Positions 53,184 to 63,599 of a stretch of DNA of 64,000 nt are shown here, in pieces (the stretch's first letter is position 1; the number at the start of each line of letters is the position of its first letter). Below the pieces are notes generated by a model that ran no database searches, was not told the origin of the DNA, and was given only the letters and a program-made list of their open reading frames with translations. This stretch comes from Gemmatimonadaceae bacterium (GTDB taxonomy: Bacteria; Gemmatimonadota; Gemmatimonadetes; Gemmatimonadales; Gemmatimonadaceae): positions 18,513-82,512 of the forward strand of contig JBBJNV010000021.1 in the NCBI GenBank assembly GCA_037721215.1. The letters are read 5' to 3'. The translations under genes were made by a program, and so were the position numbers.

Positions 53184-54332
53184 CTACATCACCTGCCGCG
53201 TGTGTCCCATTTCACCGGGGAAGCGCCGGAACCAGGATGAAAGGAGAAGCAATTCATCGATTTCATGAGTGGGGATGCGCGTGGTCGATTTCTCAACCGT
53301 GGAAAAAATGTCATCGACCAGGCGCTTCATTTTTGCCCGCTGCCACGTTGACCTGGGTTTCTCCAATTCCGCCCGCACGACTCCGCGCTTGACAAGATAG
53401 ACGCGGTCGTCTCCCTGGTGGCCCGGCACGGTGTACACAAACGAAAGGGTCTCCACAGCAAACCTGAGCCGATTGAATTGCGCCCGCAGCGCATCGAGCC
53501 GGGCAAGCTTGTCGCGATAGGATCCAGCCCGTTCAAACTCCAGCATCATACTCGCCTGCTCCATTTTTCCCCGGAGCGTCTCGATCGGTCCGTCGCTCGA
53601 TCCGTCGAGAAACGCCCTTGCCAGGGAAACACGCTCGTCATACTCTCCAACGCTGCACCCACCGACACACGGGCCAAGGCACTTCGCGATTTCGTGGCGG
53701 ATGCAGCCCGGCGTTCGGGGCATCAGCTGAAAAAGCTCCTGTTGATCGCTGAAGTGCATCTTCAGGTCTGCCCTGCAGTCCCGCAGCATGAGCGCGTCGC
53801 TCAACTCACGAATGGCGTCGCCGATGCGGCGAGCTCCAACGAAAGGCCCATAGTAGATCGACCCGTCGTCTGCAGACGCCCCGCGAACCACCGCCAGCTT
53901 CGGTGCAGCGCCACGTGTGATCCTGATGAACGAATAGTGCAGGGCATCGCGTTTCATGGCGACGTTGAGACGCGGGCGAAAACGCTTTATCAGCCGCAAC
54001 TCCTGCAACAACGCGGCAAACTCGCTTGGGGTGTACTCCCAGTCTATGGTCTCGGCTTCACGCAGTATGCGCGCGCCCTTGTCTCCAGGGTACGCACAAC
54101 GGAAATAGCTCAGCAGCCGGCTGCGAATGCGCTTTGACTTGCCGACATAGACTACCTCACCGGTCGACGACAGCATTCTGTAAATGCCCGGCCGGTCGGC
54201 AGTGCCGGCTGTCACAAGGTTGCGCATTGTCGCCAGCTGCGCATCGCTGGTTCGCTCCCGGCGGCCCGCTGCGACAGCCTTTTTCTGCAGAGGCGCACAG
54301 TCAATCAGAGTAGCTGCACCGCTGTCGCGCAT
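53184..54332 (-). CDS. UvrC-like GIY-YIG nuclease lacking the C-terminal incision domain
   Basis: ATG 54332, overlapping the mutM stop (TGATG), gives 382 residues. The GIY-YIG domain is clear: RPGIYRML, VVYVGKSKRIRSRLLSYF, SEFAALLQELRLIKRFRPRLN. The middle matches UvrC (CIRHEIAKCLGPCVGGCS), and a UVR helix pair (LRGKMEQASMMLEFERAGSY) would bind UvrB. The RNase-H-like 5' incision domain and the (HhH)2 domain of full UvrC are absent; the C-terminal 110 residues are unassigned. Cho proteins are also UvrC N-half-like 3' nucleases. A role in DNA repair fits its neighbour mutM. Confidence 0.82.
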   Translation of the reverse strand: MRDSGAATLIDCAPLQKKAVAAGRRERTSDAQLATMRNLVTAGTADRPGIYRMLSSTGEVVYVGKSKRIRSRLLSYFRCAYPGDKGARILREAETIDWEYTPSEFAALLQELRLIKRFRPRLNVAMKRDALHYSFIRITRGAAPKLAVVRGASADDGSIYYGPFVGARRIGDAIRELSDALMLRDCRADLKMHFSDQQELFQLMPRTPGCIRHEIAKCLGPCVGGCSVGEYDERVSLARAFLDGSSDGPIETLRGKMEQASMMLEFERAGSYRDKLARLDALRAQFNRLRFAVETLSFVYTVPGHQGDDRVYLVKRGVVRAELEKPRSTWQRAKMKRLVDDIFSTVEKSTTRIPTHEIDELLLLSSWFRRFPGEMGHTRQVM

Positions 54333-55159
54333 CACGACTGACAACGCGCGCAGAAAACGGTTGCCCGGCCGTCTACCGCGTGGGTTCCAATAAGCTTTGC
54401 ACCGCAGCGGTTACAGGGCTTGCCATCCCTGCCATAAGCCTGAAGCTGTGCGGCGAAGCCACCGCGCTGGCCGCGCGAGTCGACGTAGTCCCGGAAGGTA
54501 GTGCCGCGAAGAGCAATCGATTCTTCAAGCACCGACACGATCGCATGGTGCAGGCGCTCGAACTCGGCAGTTCGAATGGTTTTTCCGCGGCGCGACGGGT
54601 CAATCCCGGCCCGCCAAAGTGCTTCGTTGGCGTAGATATTCCCGATGCCCGCTATCCTGCGCTGGTCCATCAACACCTTCTTTACCGGCTGAATCGATTC
54701 CCGAACAAGCACCGATAAATGCTGCACTGTGAACGACCGGTCAAGAGGTTCCTTTCCGATGCGAGCGGTGCAGACTGCGAATCTCTCCGCATCCATGAGC
54801 GAAAAGGTGCCAAGGCGTCGAATGTCGCGATAGTGAACCGATCGCCCGTCATCGAGATCGAGGCGAATGGTCGAGTAGGCGAGCAGCCCGGCGTCGAGCG
54901 TTCCATCATCCACGATCAGCGCGCCCGTGAACCGGGGCTGAACTACGATCCGGTCGCTGGTCGAAAGATCGAGAACGATCAGTTTCGCGCGTCTCCAGCT
55001 CCGCTCGATCGTGGCACCGCAAACGCGTTTTACAAGCTCTGCGACGCTGACCTCCCGCAGGACATCGGGCCGAGTGACCGTGGCCGCCATGATCGTTCGG
55101 CCCGACAGCGTGCGGTCGAGATCCCTCGCGATCGTCTCTGTCTCAGGAAGCTCGGGCAC
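54332..55159 (-). CDS. mutM: Formamidopyrimidine-DNA glycosylase (Fpg/MutM)
   Basis: GTG 55159 is chosen because it yields the invariant N-terminus (M)PELPETETIARDL, with Pro2 as the Schiff-base nucleophile and Glu3; upstream in-frame codons are excluded by this chemistry. The 275-residue enzyme excises oxidised purines. The helix-two-turn-helix region GIGNIYANEALWRAGIDP and the C4 zinc finger (CNRCGAKL ... FCARCQS) are present. It overlaps the purD 3' end by 17 nt. Confidence 0.94.
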   Translation of the reverse strand: MPELPETETIARDLDRTLSGRTIMAATVTRPDVLREVSVAELVKRVCGATIERSWRRAKLIVLDLSTSDRIVVQPRFTGALIVDDGTLDAGLLAYSTIRLDLDDGRSVHYRDIRRLGTFSLMDAERFAVCTARIGKEPLDRSFTVQHLSVLVRESIQPVKKVLMDQRRIAGIGNIYANEALWRAGIDPSRRGKTIRTAEFERLHHAIVSVLEESIALRGTTFRDYVDSRGQRGGFAAQLQAYGRDGKPCNRCGAKLIGTHAVDGRATVFCARCQS

Positions 55160-56432
55160 TGCGCTCGAGCTCCCGCCATGCGATGTCCCGCCTGAACTGT
55201 TTCCCGGCAAAAGAGACCTTGCCGGCGTGGGTTCGCGAGCAGGCCGCTGCTTCAGTAATAGAAGGTCCGATTCCCGTAACGGTGAGGATCCGGCCGCCGG
55301 AAGTCACAAGCTCTCCGGACTCCATGATACGGCGAGTCCCCGCATGAAACACATCTACCGCAGGCGGAACTGCCGGAAGCCGAACTGAATCGCCAACTCG
55401 CGGAGCGTCCGGATAACCATGTGCCGCGAGAACCGTTGCCACCGAATACATGGGCTCCCATACAATATTTCCATATTCGGCCAGCGATCCGCCAGTCGCG
55501 ACTGAGTACATCAGGTCCAGCAGTGAGCTTCGCATGAGCGGCAGGATTGCCTGCGTTTCCGGATCGCCGAACCGGCAGTTGAATTCGACCACTCTGGGTC
55601 CGTCGCGCGTGAGCATCAGGCCGGCGTAAAGCAGGCCATGGAAAGGCCGCCCACAACCGCGAAGCGCCCTGAGTGTCGGCTCGAAGACGCGGGTGACGAT
55701 TTCCTCGATCACCTGCGGTGTGGCGACGGAGACCGGCGCGTAGGCCCCCATTCCGCCAGTGTTGGGCCCGGCATCGCCGTCGAGCAGGCGTTTGTGGTCC
55801 TGGGCAGGCAGCATCGGTATCACATGAGTGCCGTCGGTGATTCCAAACACCGACAACTCCTCTCCATCCATGAACTCCTCCACGAGAATTTCGGCACCTG
55901 CGTCGCCAAACTCCCGGTCGCGCAGCATCATGTCGATGGCGCGTTCCGCCTCCTCGTTGCTCCGCGCAACAATCACCCCTTTGCCTGCCGCCAGACCGGA
56001 CGCCTTGATCACCACCGGTGATCCAAGCCGATGTACTGCCGCACGTGCGTCGAGCGCCACCGTATGATACGTGGCCGACGCTGTCGGAACGCCGGCCTCG
56101 GCCATCAGCAGTTTCGCAAATCGCTTCGATGTCTCGATCTCCGCCGCTGCCCTGAGGGGCCCGAAGATGGGAGCGCTGGCCCCGGTAAATACGTCGGCGA
56201 TGCCGTCTGCAAGTGGCCCTTCAGGCCCAACGACGGTCATATCAACGCGCGCCCGGGCGGCGAAGCCCAGCAGGCCACGGATATCACCAGGCTGTACCGG
56301 AATACACTCGACGATCTCCGCGAGCCCGGCGTTGCCAGGGGCGGCTATGAGGTCGAGTAACGGCTCGTCCCGCAGGAGTTTGGCCGCGATCGCATGTTCG
56401 CGCGCGCCACTCCCAACGAGGAGCACTTTCAT
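55143..56432 (-). CDS. purD: Phosphoribosylamine-glycine ligase (GARS)
   Basis: The 429-residue ATP-grasp enzyme makes glycinamide ribonucleotide in de novo purine synthesis. Visible are the N-terminal VLLVGSGAREHAIAAKL, the ATP-grasp loops VVIKASGLAAGKGVIVA and LVEEFMDGEELSVFGI, PAQDHKRLLDGDAGPNTGGM, and the Mg site VVEFNCRFGDPETQ. It starts at ATG 56432, 16 nt after the PLP-enzyme gene, and is followed by mutM. Confidence 0.96.
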   Translation of the reverse strand: MKVLLVGSGAREHAIAAKLLRDEPLLDLIAAPGNAGLAEIVECIPVQPGDIRGLLGFAARARVDMTVVGPEGPLADGIADVFTGASAPIFGPLRAAAEIETSKRFAKLLMAEAGVPTASATYHTVALDARAAVHRLGSPVVIKASGLAAGKGVIVARSNEEAERAIDMMLRDREFGDAGAEILVEEFMDGEELSVFGITDGTHVIPMLPAQDHKRLLDGDAGPNTGGMGAYAPVSVATPQVIEEIVTRVFEPTLRALRGCGRPFHGLLYAGLMLTRDGPRVVEFNCRFGDPETQAILPLMRSSLLDLMYSVATGGSLAEYGNIVWEPMYSVATVLAAHGYPDAPRVGDSVRLPAVPPAVDVFHAGTRRIMESGELVTSGGRILTVTGIGPSITEAAACSRTHAGKVSFAGKQFRRDIAWRELERSARAS

Positions 56433-56448
56433 TGCGCGTTACGCCTGC

Positions 56449-57612
56449 CTAGGCGAATGCGTGCTCCACATCCGCAAGCAGATCCTCGACATCCTCGACA
56501 CCGCAGGAAAGCCGCACCAGGCCTTCGGTGATCCCCAGCGTGGCGCGACGCTCGGCAGGCACGGATGCGTGTGTCATCGACGCCGGATGGCTGATGAGAC
56601 TCTCCACCCCACCGAGCGACTCGGCGAGAGCAAAAACGCGCACCTTGCCGAGCACCTCGGCGGCCCGCGCCTTGGTCCCCAGCTCGACCGATATCATGCC
56701 TCCGAATCCCGTCATCTGCCGTCGGGCCAGATCGTGCTGGGGATGCGAATCCAGCCCGGGATAGATCACGTTTTCCGCGCCCAGCATGTCAACCAGGCAC
56801 GAAGCAATGCGGCGGCCGTTTGCGTCATGACGCGGCATTCGCAGGTGAAGGGTCTTCGTGCCGCGCAGGGCAAGCCACGAATCGAACGGCCCGGGAACGG
56901 CGCCCGCTGCATTCTGGATAAACTGTAATTTCTCCGCAATTCCGTCATCGCGGACAACTGCCATCCCGCCGATCATGTCGCTGTGGCCGTTGAGGTATTT
57001 GGTGGTGGAATGATACACGATATCTGCACCATGCTCGAACGGCCGCTGAAAAAATGGAGTCGCGAATGTGTTGTCGACGATGAACAATGCATCGGCGCGT
57101 TTGGCTATTTCGCCGGCGGCACCAAGGTCGGTAAGGCGCATGAGAGGATTCGTCGGCGTCTCGATGAGCACCGCTCGCGTGTCAGCCGAACAGGCGTCGG
57201 CAATGCGCTGCGGGTCTCGGCTGTCCACAAACGTGAACGTCAGGCCGAAGTTGGCGAGAATCCGGTCGAACAGCCGGAACGTGCCCCCGTAAACATTCTC
57301 TCCGCATACGATGTGATCGCCCGATCGAAAAAGTTTCATCAGCGAGTCGAGACATCCCATTCCGCTGCTAAAGGCGAAGCCGTGCACACCGCCTTCAAGC
57401 GCCGCGACGTTGCGCTCGAGAGCTTCGCGAGTGGGATTCTTGCCCCGGGCGTATTCGTAGCCCTTGTTCTCGCCAAGCGCATCCTGGACATAGGTCGAGG
57501 TGGTGTAGATAGGCGTCATGATCGCGCCCGACAGCGGGTCCGGTCGCTGACCGGCATGGATGGCGCGGGTGCCAAACGACGCCAGCGCGTCTTCGTCGAA
57601 AATTCGGGTCAT
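56449..57612 (-). CDS. Cystathionine gamma-synthase/lyase-family PLP enzyme
   Basis: ATG 57612 gives 387 residues beginning FGTRAIHAGQRPDP, the family's usual opening; the frame stays open upstream without coding character. The PLP lysine is in HSTTKYLNGHSDMIGG, the phosphate-site segment in FSSGMGCLDSLMKLF, and the tetramer Arg/Tyr region in YEYARGKNPTREALE. ISVELGTKARAAE near residue 305 and VESLISHPASMTHA are as in MetB/MetC/CGL proteins. Sequence alone does not separate synthase from lyase. It acts in transsulfuration or sulfur amino-acid turnover. Confidence 0.9.
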   Translation of the reverse strand: MTRIFDEDALASFGTRAIHAGQRPDPLSGAIMTPIYTTSTYVQDALGENKGYEYARGKNPTREALERNVAALEGGVHGFAFSSGMGCLDSLMKLFRSGDHIVCGENVYGGTFRLFDRILANFGLTFTFVDSRDPQRIADACSADTRAVLIETPTNPLMRLTDLGAAGEIAKRADALFIVDNTFATPFFQRPFEHGADIVYHSTTKYLNGHSDMIGGMAVVRDDGIAEKLQFIQNAAGAVPGPFDSWLALRGTKTLHLRMPRHDANGRRIASCLVDMLGAENVIYPGLDSHPQHDLARRQMTGFGGMISVELGTKARAAEVLGKVRVFALAESLGGVESLISHPASMTHASVPAERRATLGITEGLVRLSCGVEDVEDLLADVEHAFA

Positions 57613-57792
57613 GCTCTGTACAGTTAGGGTATTGGGTCGTGAAAAGATAAGCCCCCCTGCCGCATCCTGGCGCCGCTCTGCACACACAGGCAGAGCCGGC
57701 AATTGGCGGTGATCGGAAATTGTCGTCAGATTCACCACGGCGCACAATCGGAACGCGGGGAGAACGCGCCCCCACCCTGACCCAGGAAAAAC

Positions 57793-58353
57793 ATGAACCA
57801 GCACTCGAACTACTTCAGGCTCCTCGGAACCGCGGCCCTCGTTGTTGGCTTTACCGCCTGCAGTGCAGATACGGACGATGCGGCGGTCGTTAGCGACACC
57901 GGTACCGCGACGGTGGCGGCTGATGCCCAGATTGCAACTCCGCCTGAAACGCCGCCAACCATGATGGGCGCCGCGGCCACCGGGGCGTGGATCAATCCGA
58001 ATTCCGCTCCCGCGACCGAGTTGATGACGATTGCCGGCATGACGCAGCCGGTAGCTGACGCGCTCATCGCTGGGCGGCCCTACACAAGCATGACGAAGGT
58101 CAACGCGGTGCTCGCGAAAACCATGAGTGAAAAGCAGCGCGACTCGGCGTACACGCGCCTCTGGATGCCGATCGATCTGAACAAGGCAACGGGGGAAGAA
58201 ATGCAATTGATCCCCGGCGTCGGCCCGAAGATGGAGCATGAGTTCGAGGAGTACCGCCCATACACCGACATGGCCAGGTTCAGGCGGGAAATCGGCAAGT
58301 ACGTCGATGCCGCGGAAGTTGCGCGTCTCGAGAGATACGTCGAAATCAGGTGA
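57793..58353 (+). CDS. Lipoprotein with two helix-hairpin-helix (ComEA-like) units
   Basis: The 186-residue product has a lipoprotein signal (VVGFTACS). Residues 65-105 and 125-186 are two related HhH-type units: the first reads NPNSAPATELMTIAGM, the second DLNKATGEEMQLIPGVGPKM, the latter the canonical PGVG hairpin. ComEA uses such a domain to bind DNA outside the cytoplasm during uptake. Here the first unit lacks the GxG turn. Its TGA overlaps the EEP-family gene (GTGA). A DNA-binding role in the periplasm is an inference. Confidence 0.75.
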   Translation: MNQHSNYFRLLGTAALVVGFTACSADTDDAAVVSDTGTATVAADAQIATPPETPPTMMGAAATGAWINPNSAPATELMTIAGMTQPVADALIAGRPYTSMTKVNAVLAKTMSEKQRDSAYTRLWMPIDLNKATGEEMQLIPGVGPKMEHEFEEYRPYTDMARFRREIGKYVDAAEVARLERYVEIR

Positions 58354-59198
58354 GACTGACGGATGTCATGCGGCAGGGCCGGTGGCATGTGTTGTTGCTC
58401 TTGCTTGCCGGATGTGCACCGCCTGCCAGCAACGCCGCTTTGCCGTCCATCCGCGTGCTCGTTTACAACATCCACGCCGGAAAGGATGCGAGCGGGGTCG
58501 ACAATCTCGAGCGGGTAGCGGAGGTCGTCCGCGAGAGTGGTGCCGACGTGGCGATGTTGCAGGAAGTGGATCGTCGAACCAGGCGATCCGGAAATGTCGA
58601 TCAGGTGGCGCGTCTCGCGTCGCTGACCGGGTTCCGCGCAGCATTTGGAAAGACGCTCGATTACCAGGGCGGGGAATACGGGATCGCCATATTGTCGCGG
58701 CGAAGTATCCGGTCTGATACTCTGCTGCGTCTTCCCGTAAACCCGCCGCAGGAACGGTCCGGCGCGGGCTACGAACCCCGCGGCGCGCTTCGGGCAACCA
58801 TCCTGACGTCGCTTGGCGAGGTGCGCGTACTGAACACCCACATCGATCCATCGCGCGAAGATTTCTACAGGCTCCAGGAAGCCCGCGAGCTGGTGCGCAT
58901 CGGCCGTGCACTTCAGGCCGACGGCAGTACCGTCCTTCTCGGCGGTGACCTGAACTCCGAGCCGGAGAGTGCAGTGATGGCGATTTTTGCTGCATCCGGA
59001 TGGAAAGACGGATGGCGGTGTGGCAACGGGAACGGTTTTAGCTACCCGGCGAAACTGCCTGTCAAGCGGATCGATTATCTGCTGCTGCCGCTGGAAGTCC
59101 GCTGCCGGACGGCGAGAGTCATCGAGAGTCAGGCGTCCGATCATCTTCCGGTGCTCTACGAGATTGAGACCGTTGCTCGTTCACGCGACCGGACATGA
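58350..59198 (+). CDS. Endonuclease/exonuclease/phosphatase (EEP)-family lipoprotein
   Basis: GTG 58350 overlaps the HhH gene stop; 282 residues with lipobox LLLAGC. The EEP fold shows its metal/catalytic motifs: VYNIHAG, VAMLQEVDRR (Glu), ILSRRSI, VLNTHIDPS (His), LLGGDLNSEP (Asp/Asn), KRIDYLLL and ASDHLPVLYEI (final Asp-His). The family includes DNases and phosphodiesterases acting on nucleic acids or phospholipid head groups. Translational coupling to an HhH lipoprotein suggests both act on DNA at the cell surface, but lipid substrates are not excluded. Confidence 0.85.
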   Translation: MRLTDVMRQGRWHVLLLLLAGCAPPASNAALPSIRVLVYNIHAGKDASGVDNLERVAEVVRESGADVAMLQEVDRRTRRSGNVDQVARLASLTGFRAAFGKTLDYQGGEYGIAILSRRSIRSDTLLRLPVNPPQERSGAGYEPRGALRATILTSLGEVRVLNTHIDPSREDFYRLQEARELVRIGRALQADGSTVLLGGDLNSEPESAVMAIFAASGWKDGWRCGNGNGFSYPAKLPVKRIDYLLLPLEVRCRTARVIESQASDHLPVLYEIETVARSRDRT

Positions 59199-59289
59199 GC
59201 ACGCAACACAGAGCTGGACTTCTGCGGCACGTAGCGGTGATACGCGGTTGCTAGATTTCGCGGCTTGTCCACCGCAGCGGAGATACTGA

Positions 59290-60666
59290 ATGGCGTATGA
59301 AGGCCTGATGGTGAGTGTCTCGGGTGTCCGCGGTCGCGTCGGCGAGGCACTCACGCCCGAGGTCATGGCGAAGTTCGCGGCCGGGTTCGGGGCCTGGGCA
59401 AGGCAGCGCGCCGGGGGTGTGCCCGCAAAGGTCGTCGTGGGACGGGACAGCCGGGTGTCGGGACCGATGTTTCACCCGGTCGTAATTTCCGCCCTTCAAT
59501 CCGTTGGTTGCGGCGTGATCGATGTCGGAATGGCGCCGACACCCACGATTCAGCTCGCGGTCGAGCATCACCACGCTGCAGGCGGACTTGCCATCACAGC
59601 CAGCCACAACCCGATCGAGTGGAATGCTCTCAAGTTCATCAGTTCCTCAGGACTCTTTCTCGACCCTGCCGAGTCGATGGAGATGCGTGCGGTCGTTGAC
59701 GGTGATATCCGTCGCGCAACGTGGGATGAAATCGGGATCATCGAGACAGACACCAGCGCGATCGCCCGTCATATCAAGGCTGTGCTCGCAATTCCCTTTC
59801 TCGACGTCGCTGGAATTCAGCGGCGTGGCTATCACGTCGCACTCGATTGCGTCTGCGGCGCCGGCGGCATTTTCATGCCGGAGCTGCTGAGGCAGCTTGG
59901 CTGTCGCGTTTCAGCGATCAATCTTGAAACGACCGGAAGGTTCCCGCACTCCCCGGAACCTATTGCTGAAAACCTGGGTGATCTGGAGCGGCTTGTTCTC
60001 GAATCGAAAGCTGACGTCGGGTTTGCGGTGGATCCCGATGTTGACCGGCTTGCGCTTGTTTCCGATGAAGGGAAAGCGATTGGCGAGGATTACACTCTGG
60101 CTCTCGCCGCCAAGATTGTGCTGCGACATCGACAGGGAGGGGTGGTGACGAACCTTTCCACCAGCCGGATTGTCGACGATATCGCGAGGGAAGCCAACCG
60201 CTCTGTAATACGTGCGCCGGTGGGCGAGGTGAACGTCGCCACCCGCATGCGGTCGGAGAGCGCGGCGATAGGGGGTGAAGGCAACGGCGGTGTCATTCTT
60301 CCTGAGCTTCACCTTGGACGCGATGCTCCCGTTGGTGCGGCTCTTATCCTGCAGCTCCTCCACGAGGAAGGCCGGTTGCTGGCGGCAATCGTTGCGGGCT
60401 ATCCGCGCTACTCCATCGTCAAGGAAAAGCTCGATCTGCCCCCGGCGCCCCTGGAGTCGGTTTACACGTCACTACGAAAAGCATTTCCGGATGCACATGC
60501 CGACATGCAGGACGGATTGCGGCTTACCTGGGATGACCGGTGGGTGCACGTGCGTCCGTCGGGAACCGAGCCAATAGTGAGGGTAATAGCCGAGGCACCT
60601 TCAAGGGAAGACGCGGAAAAACTGGTCCGGGAAAGCAGGGCACCGCTCGAAGCGCTCAGCGCTTAG
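59290..60666 (+). CDS. glmM: Phosphoglucosamine mutase
   Basis: The 458-residue phosphohexomutase starts at ATG 59290 with GGAG 8 nt upstream. The phosphoserine loop is ITASHNPIEWNALKF, the Mg loop DPDVDRLALV, the sugar loop GGEGNGGVILP, and the C-terminal phosphate loop RPSGTEPIVRVIAEA. GlmM converts glucosamine-6-phosphate to glucosamine-1-phosphate; adjacency to glmS supports this over phosphomannomutase. The region between the two genes is 84 nt with no clear riboswitch or ribozyme. Confidence 0.92.
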   Translation: MAYEGLMVSVSGVRGRVGEALTPEVMAKFAAGFGAWARQRAGGVPAKVVVGRDSRVSGPMFHPVVISALQSVGCGVIDVGMAPTPTIQLAVEHHHAAGGLAITASHNPIEWNALKFISSSGLFLDPAESMEMRAVVDGDIRRATWDEIGIIETDTSAIARHIKAVLAIPFLDVAGIQRRGYHVALDCVCGAGGIFMPELLRQLGCRVSAINLETTGRFPHSPEPIAENLGDLERLVLESKADVGFAVDPDVDRLALVSDEGKAIGEDYTLALAAKIVLRHRQGGVVTNLSTSRIVDDIAREANRSVIRAPVGEVNVATRMRSESAAIGGEGNGGVILPELHLGRDAPVGAALILQLLHEEGRLLAAIVAGYPRYSIVKEKLDLPPAPLESVYTSLRKAFPDAHADMQDGLRLTWDDRWVHVRPSGTEPIVRVIAEAPSREDAEKLVRESRAPLEALSA

Positions 60667-60750
60667 CGCCCGCTTCTATCCGGGCCTCGTCCTTGCCACT
60701 TATGTTGTGAAGTGGCAGTTGTCAGGCGCCTTAAGGGGATACGGTTTTCT

Positions 60751-62577
<1,827 letters not shown>

Positions 62578-62580
62578 CGT

Positions 62581-63018
62581 CTGCGCGTTCTGCTGCAGCG
62601 TGTCTCGCGCGCCGAGGTCCGCGTAGCGGGGCGCGCGACGGGCGGGATTGCGCACGGGTTTCTGCTGCTCGTCGGGATCACCCACGGCGACACGCGCGAA
62701 GAGGCTGACTGGATGGCGGAGAAGGTCACGGGCCTCCGGTTGTTTGCGGACTCCGAAGGGAAAATGAATCTGGCCATCGGTGATGTCGGCGGTGCTGTGC
62801 TGGTCGTATCGCAGTTCACGCTCTACGGCGATGCCACGAAGGGACGGCGCCCGAGCTTCATAGACGCGGCCAGGCCCGAGACGGCAATTCCTGTATACGA
62901 AGCGTTCATCGAAGCCCTCACGCGCCGCCGATTGACCGTCGAGACCGGAGAGTTCGGTGCGATGATGGACGTCGAGCTGGTGAATGACGGACCGGTAACG
63001 CTCTGGCTCGAGCGATGA
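62581..63018 (+). CDS. dtd: D-aminoacyl-tRNA deacylase, probably starting at CTG
   Basis: The frame between the glmS stop (62575-62577) and TGA 63018 encodes a full Dtd: (M)[22 protein letters not shown], the catalytic [20 protein letters not shown] and the [11 protein letters not shown] end. No ATG, GTG or TTG occurs in frame before 62713, which would remove the first 44 residues. CTG 62581 stands exactly where homologues have ATG, and GGTGGAG (62568-62574) lies 6 nt upstream. The 145-residue length fits the family. The enzyme removes D-amino acids and Gly from mischarged tRNA. It overlaps maf by 4 nt. Confidence 0.85.
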   Translation: MRVLLQRVSRAEVRVAGRATGGIAHGFLLLVGITHGDTREEADWMAEKVTGLRLFADSEGKMNLAIGDVGGAVLVVSQFTLYGDATKGRRPSFIDAARPETAIPVYEAFIEALTRRRLTVETGEFGAMMDVELVNDGPVTLWLER

Positions 63019-63599
63019 CGATGCCGCCGGTGGTGCTGGCGTCTTCCTCGCCCCGCAGGCGCGAGCTGCTGGCACTCATCGGCATTCCTCATTCGGTGTA
63101 CCCTGCCAATGTCGACGAGACATATCTCGAGGGCGAGTTGCCGCGTGAACACGCTGAGCGCCTGGCGCGGGCGAAGGCTGCAAAGGTCGCAAGCCTCGAA
63201 CGCGACTCGGTTGTAATTGGCGCGGACACGATTGTTGTAGTGGACGACACGGTGCTGGGGAAGCCGCGAGACCAGACTGATGCAGCGCGTATGCTGGCCA
63301 TGCTCAGCGGGCGGACACATCTCGTGATAACGGCGGTTGCTGTCGCGCGGGGCGATGAGATTGTGTCGGACATGGAAGTCGTGAGCGTCACATTTCGCGA
63401 TCTCAACAGTATCGAGATCGCCAGTTATATCTCGACCGGCGAGCCGATGGACAAGGCGGGCGCATACGGAATTCAGGGATTTGGCGCAACGATCGTGCGG
63501 CGCGTCGAGGGCGACTACTTCGCCGTGATGGGACTGCCACTGCTGCGACTCGTTACGCTTCTGGGCAGGGTGGGGGTCGCCTACGATTTTGGGCGGTAG
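63015..63599 (+). CDS. Maf-family nucleoside triphosphate pyrophosphatase
   Basis: The 194-residue protein starts at ATG 63015 (ATGA overlap with dtd). Maf signatures are [16 protein letters not shown], the catalytic [19 protein letters not shown] with its Asp, and the C-terminal [16 protein letters not shown]. These enzymes hydrolyse non-canonical dTTP/UTP/CTP-type nucleotides to monophosphates. It converges with the heptosyltransferase-type gene, overlapping it by 19 nt. Confidence 0.95.
   Translation: MTMPPVVLASSSPRRRELLALIGIPHSVYPANVDETYLEGELPREHAERLARAKAAKVASLERDSVVIGADTIVVVDDTVLGKPRDQTDAARMLAMLSGRTHLVITAVAVARGDEIVSDMEVVSVTFRDLNSIEIASYISTGEPMDKAGAYGIQGFGATIVRRVEGDYFAVMGLPLLRLVTLLGRVGVAYDFGR

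Noticed and set aside
57613..58239. N-terminal extension of the PLP enzyme by about 200 residues
   Set aside because: It overlaps the HhH lipoprotein gene on the other strand and has no recognisable fold; the enzyme is full length from 57612.
60667..60750. glmS ribozyme or other leader element before glmS
   Set aside because: The gap is only 84 nt and shows no recognisable ribozyme core; the known glmS ribozyme is longer and mostly confined to other lineages.
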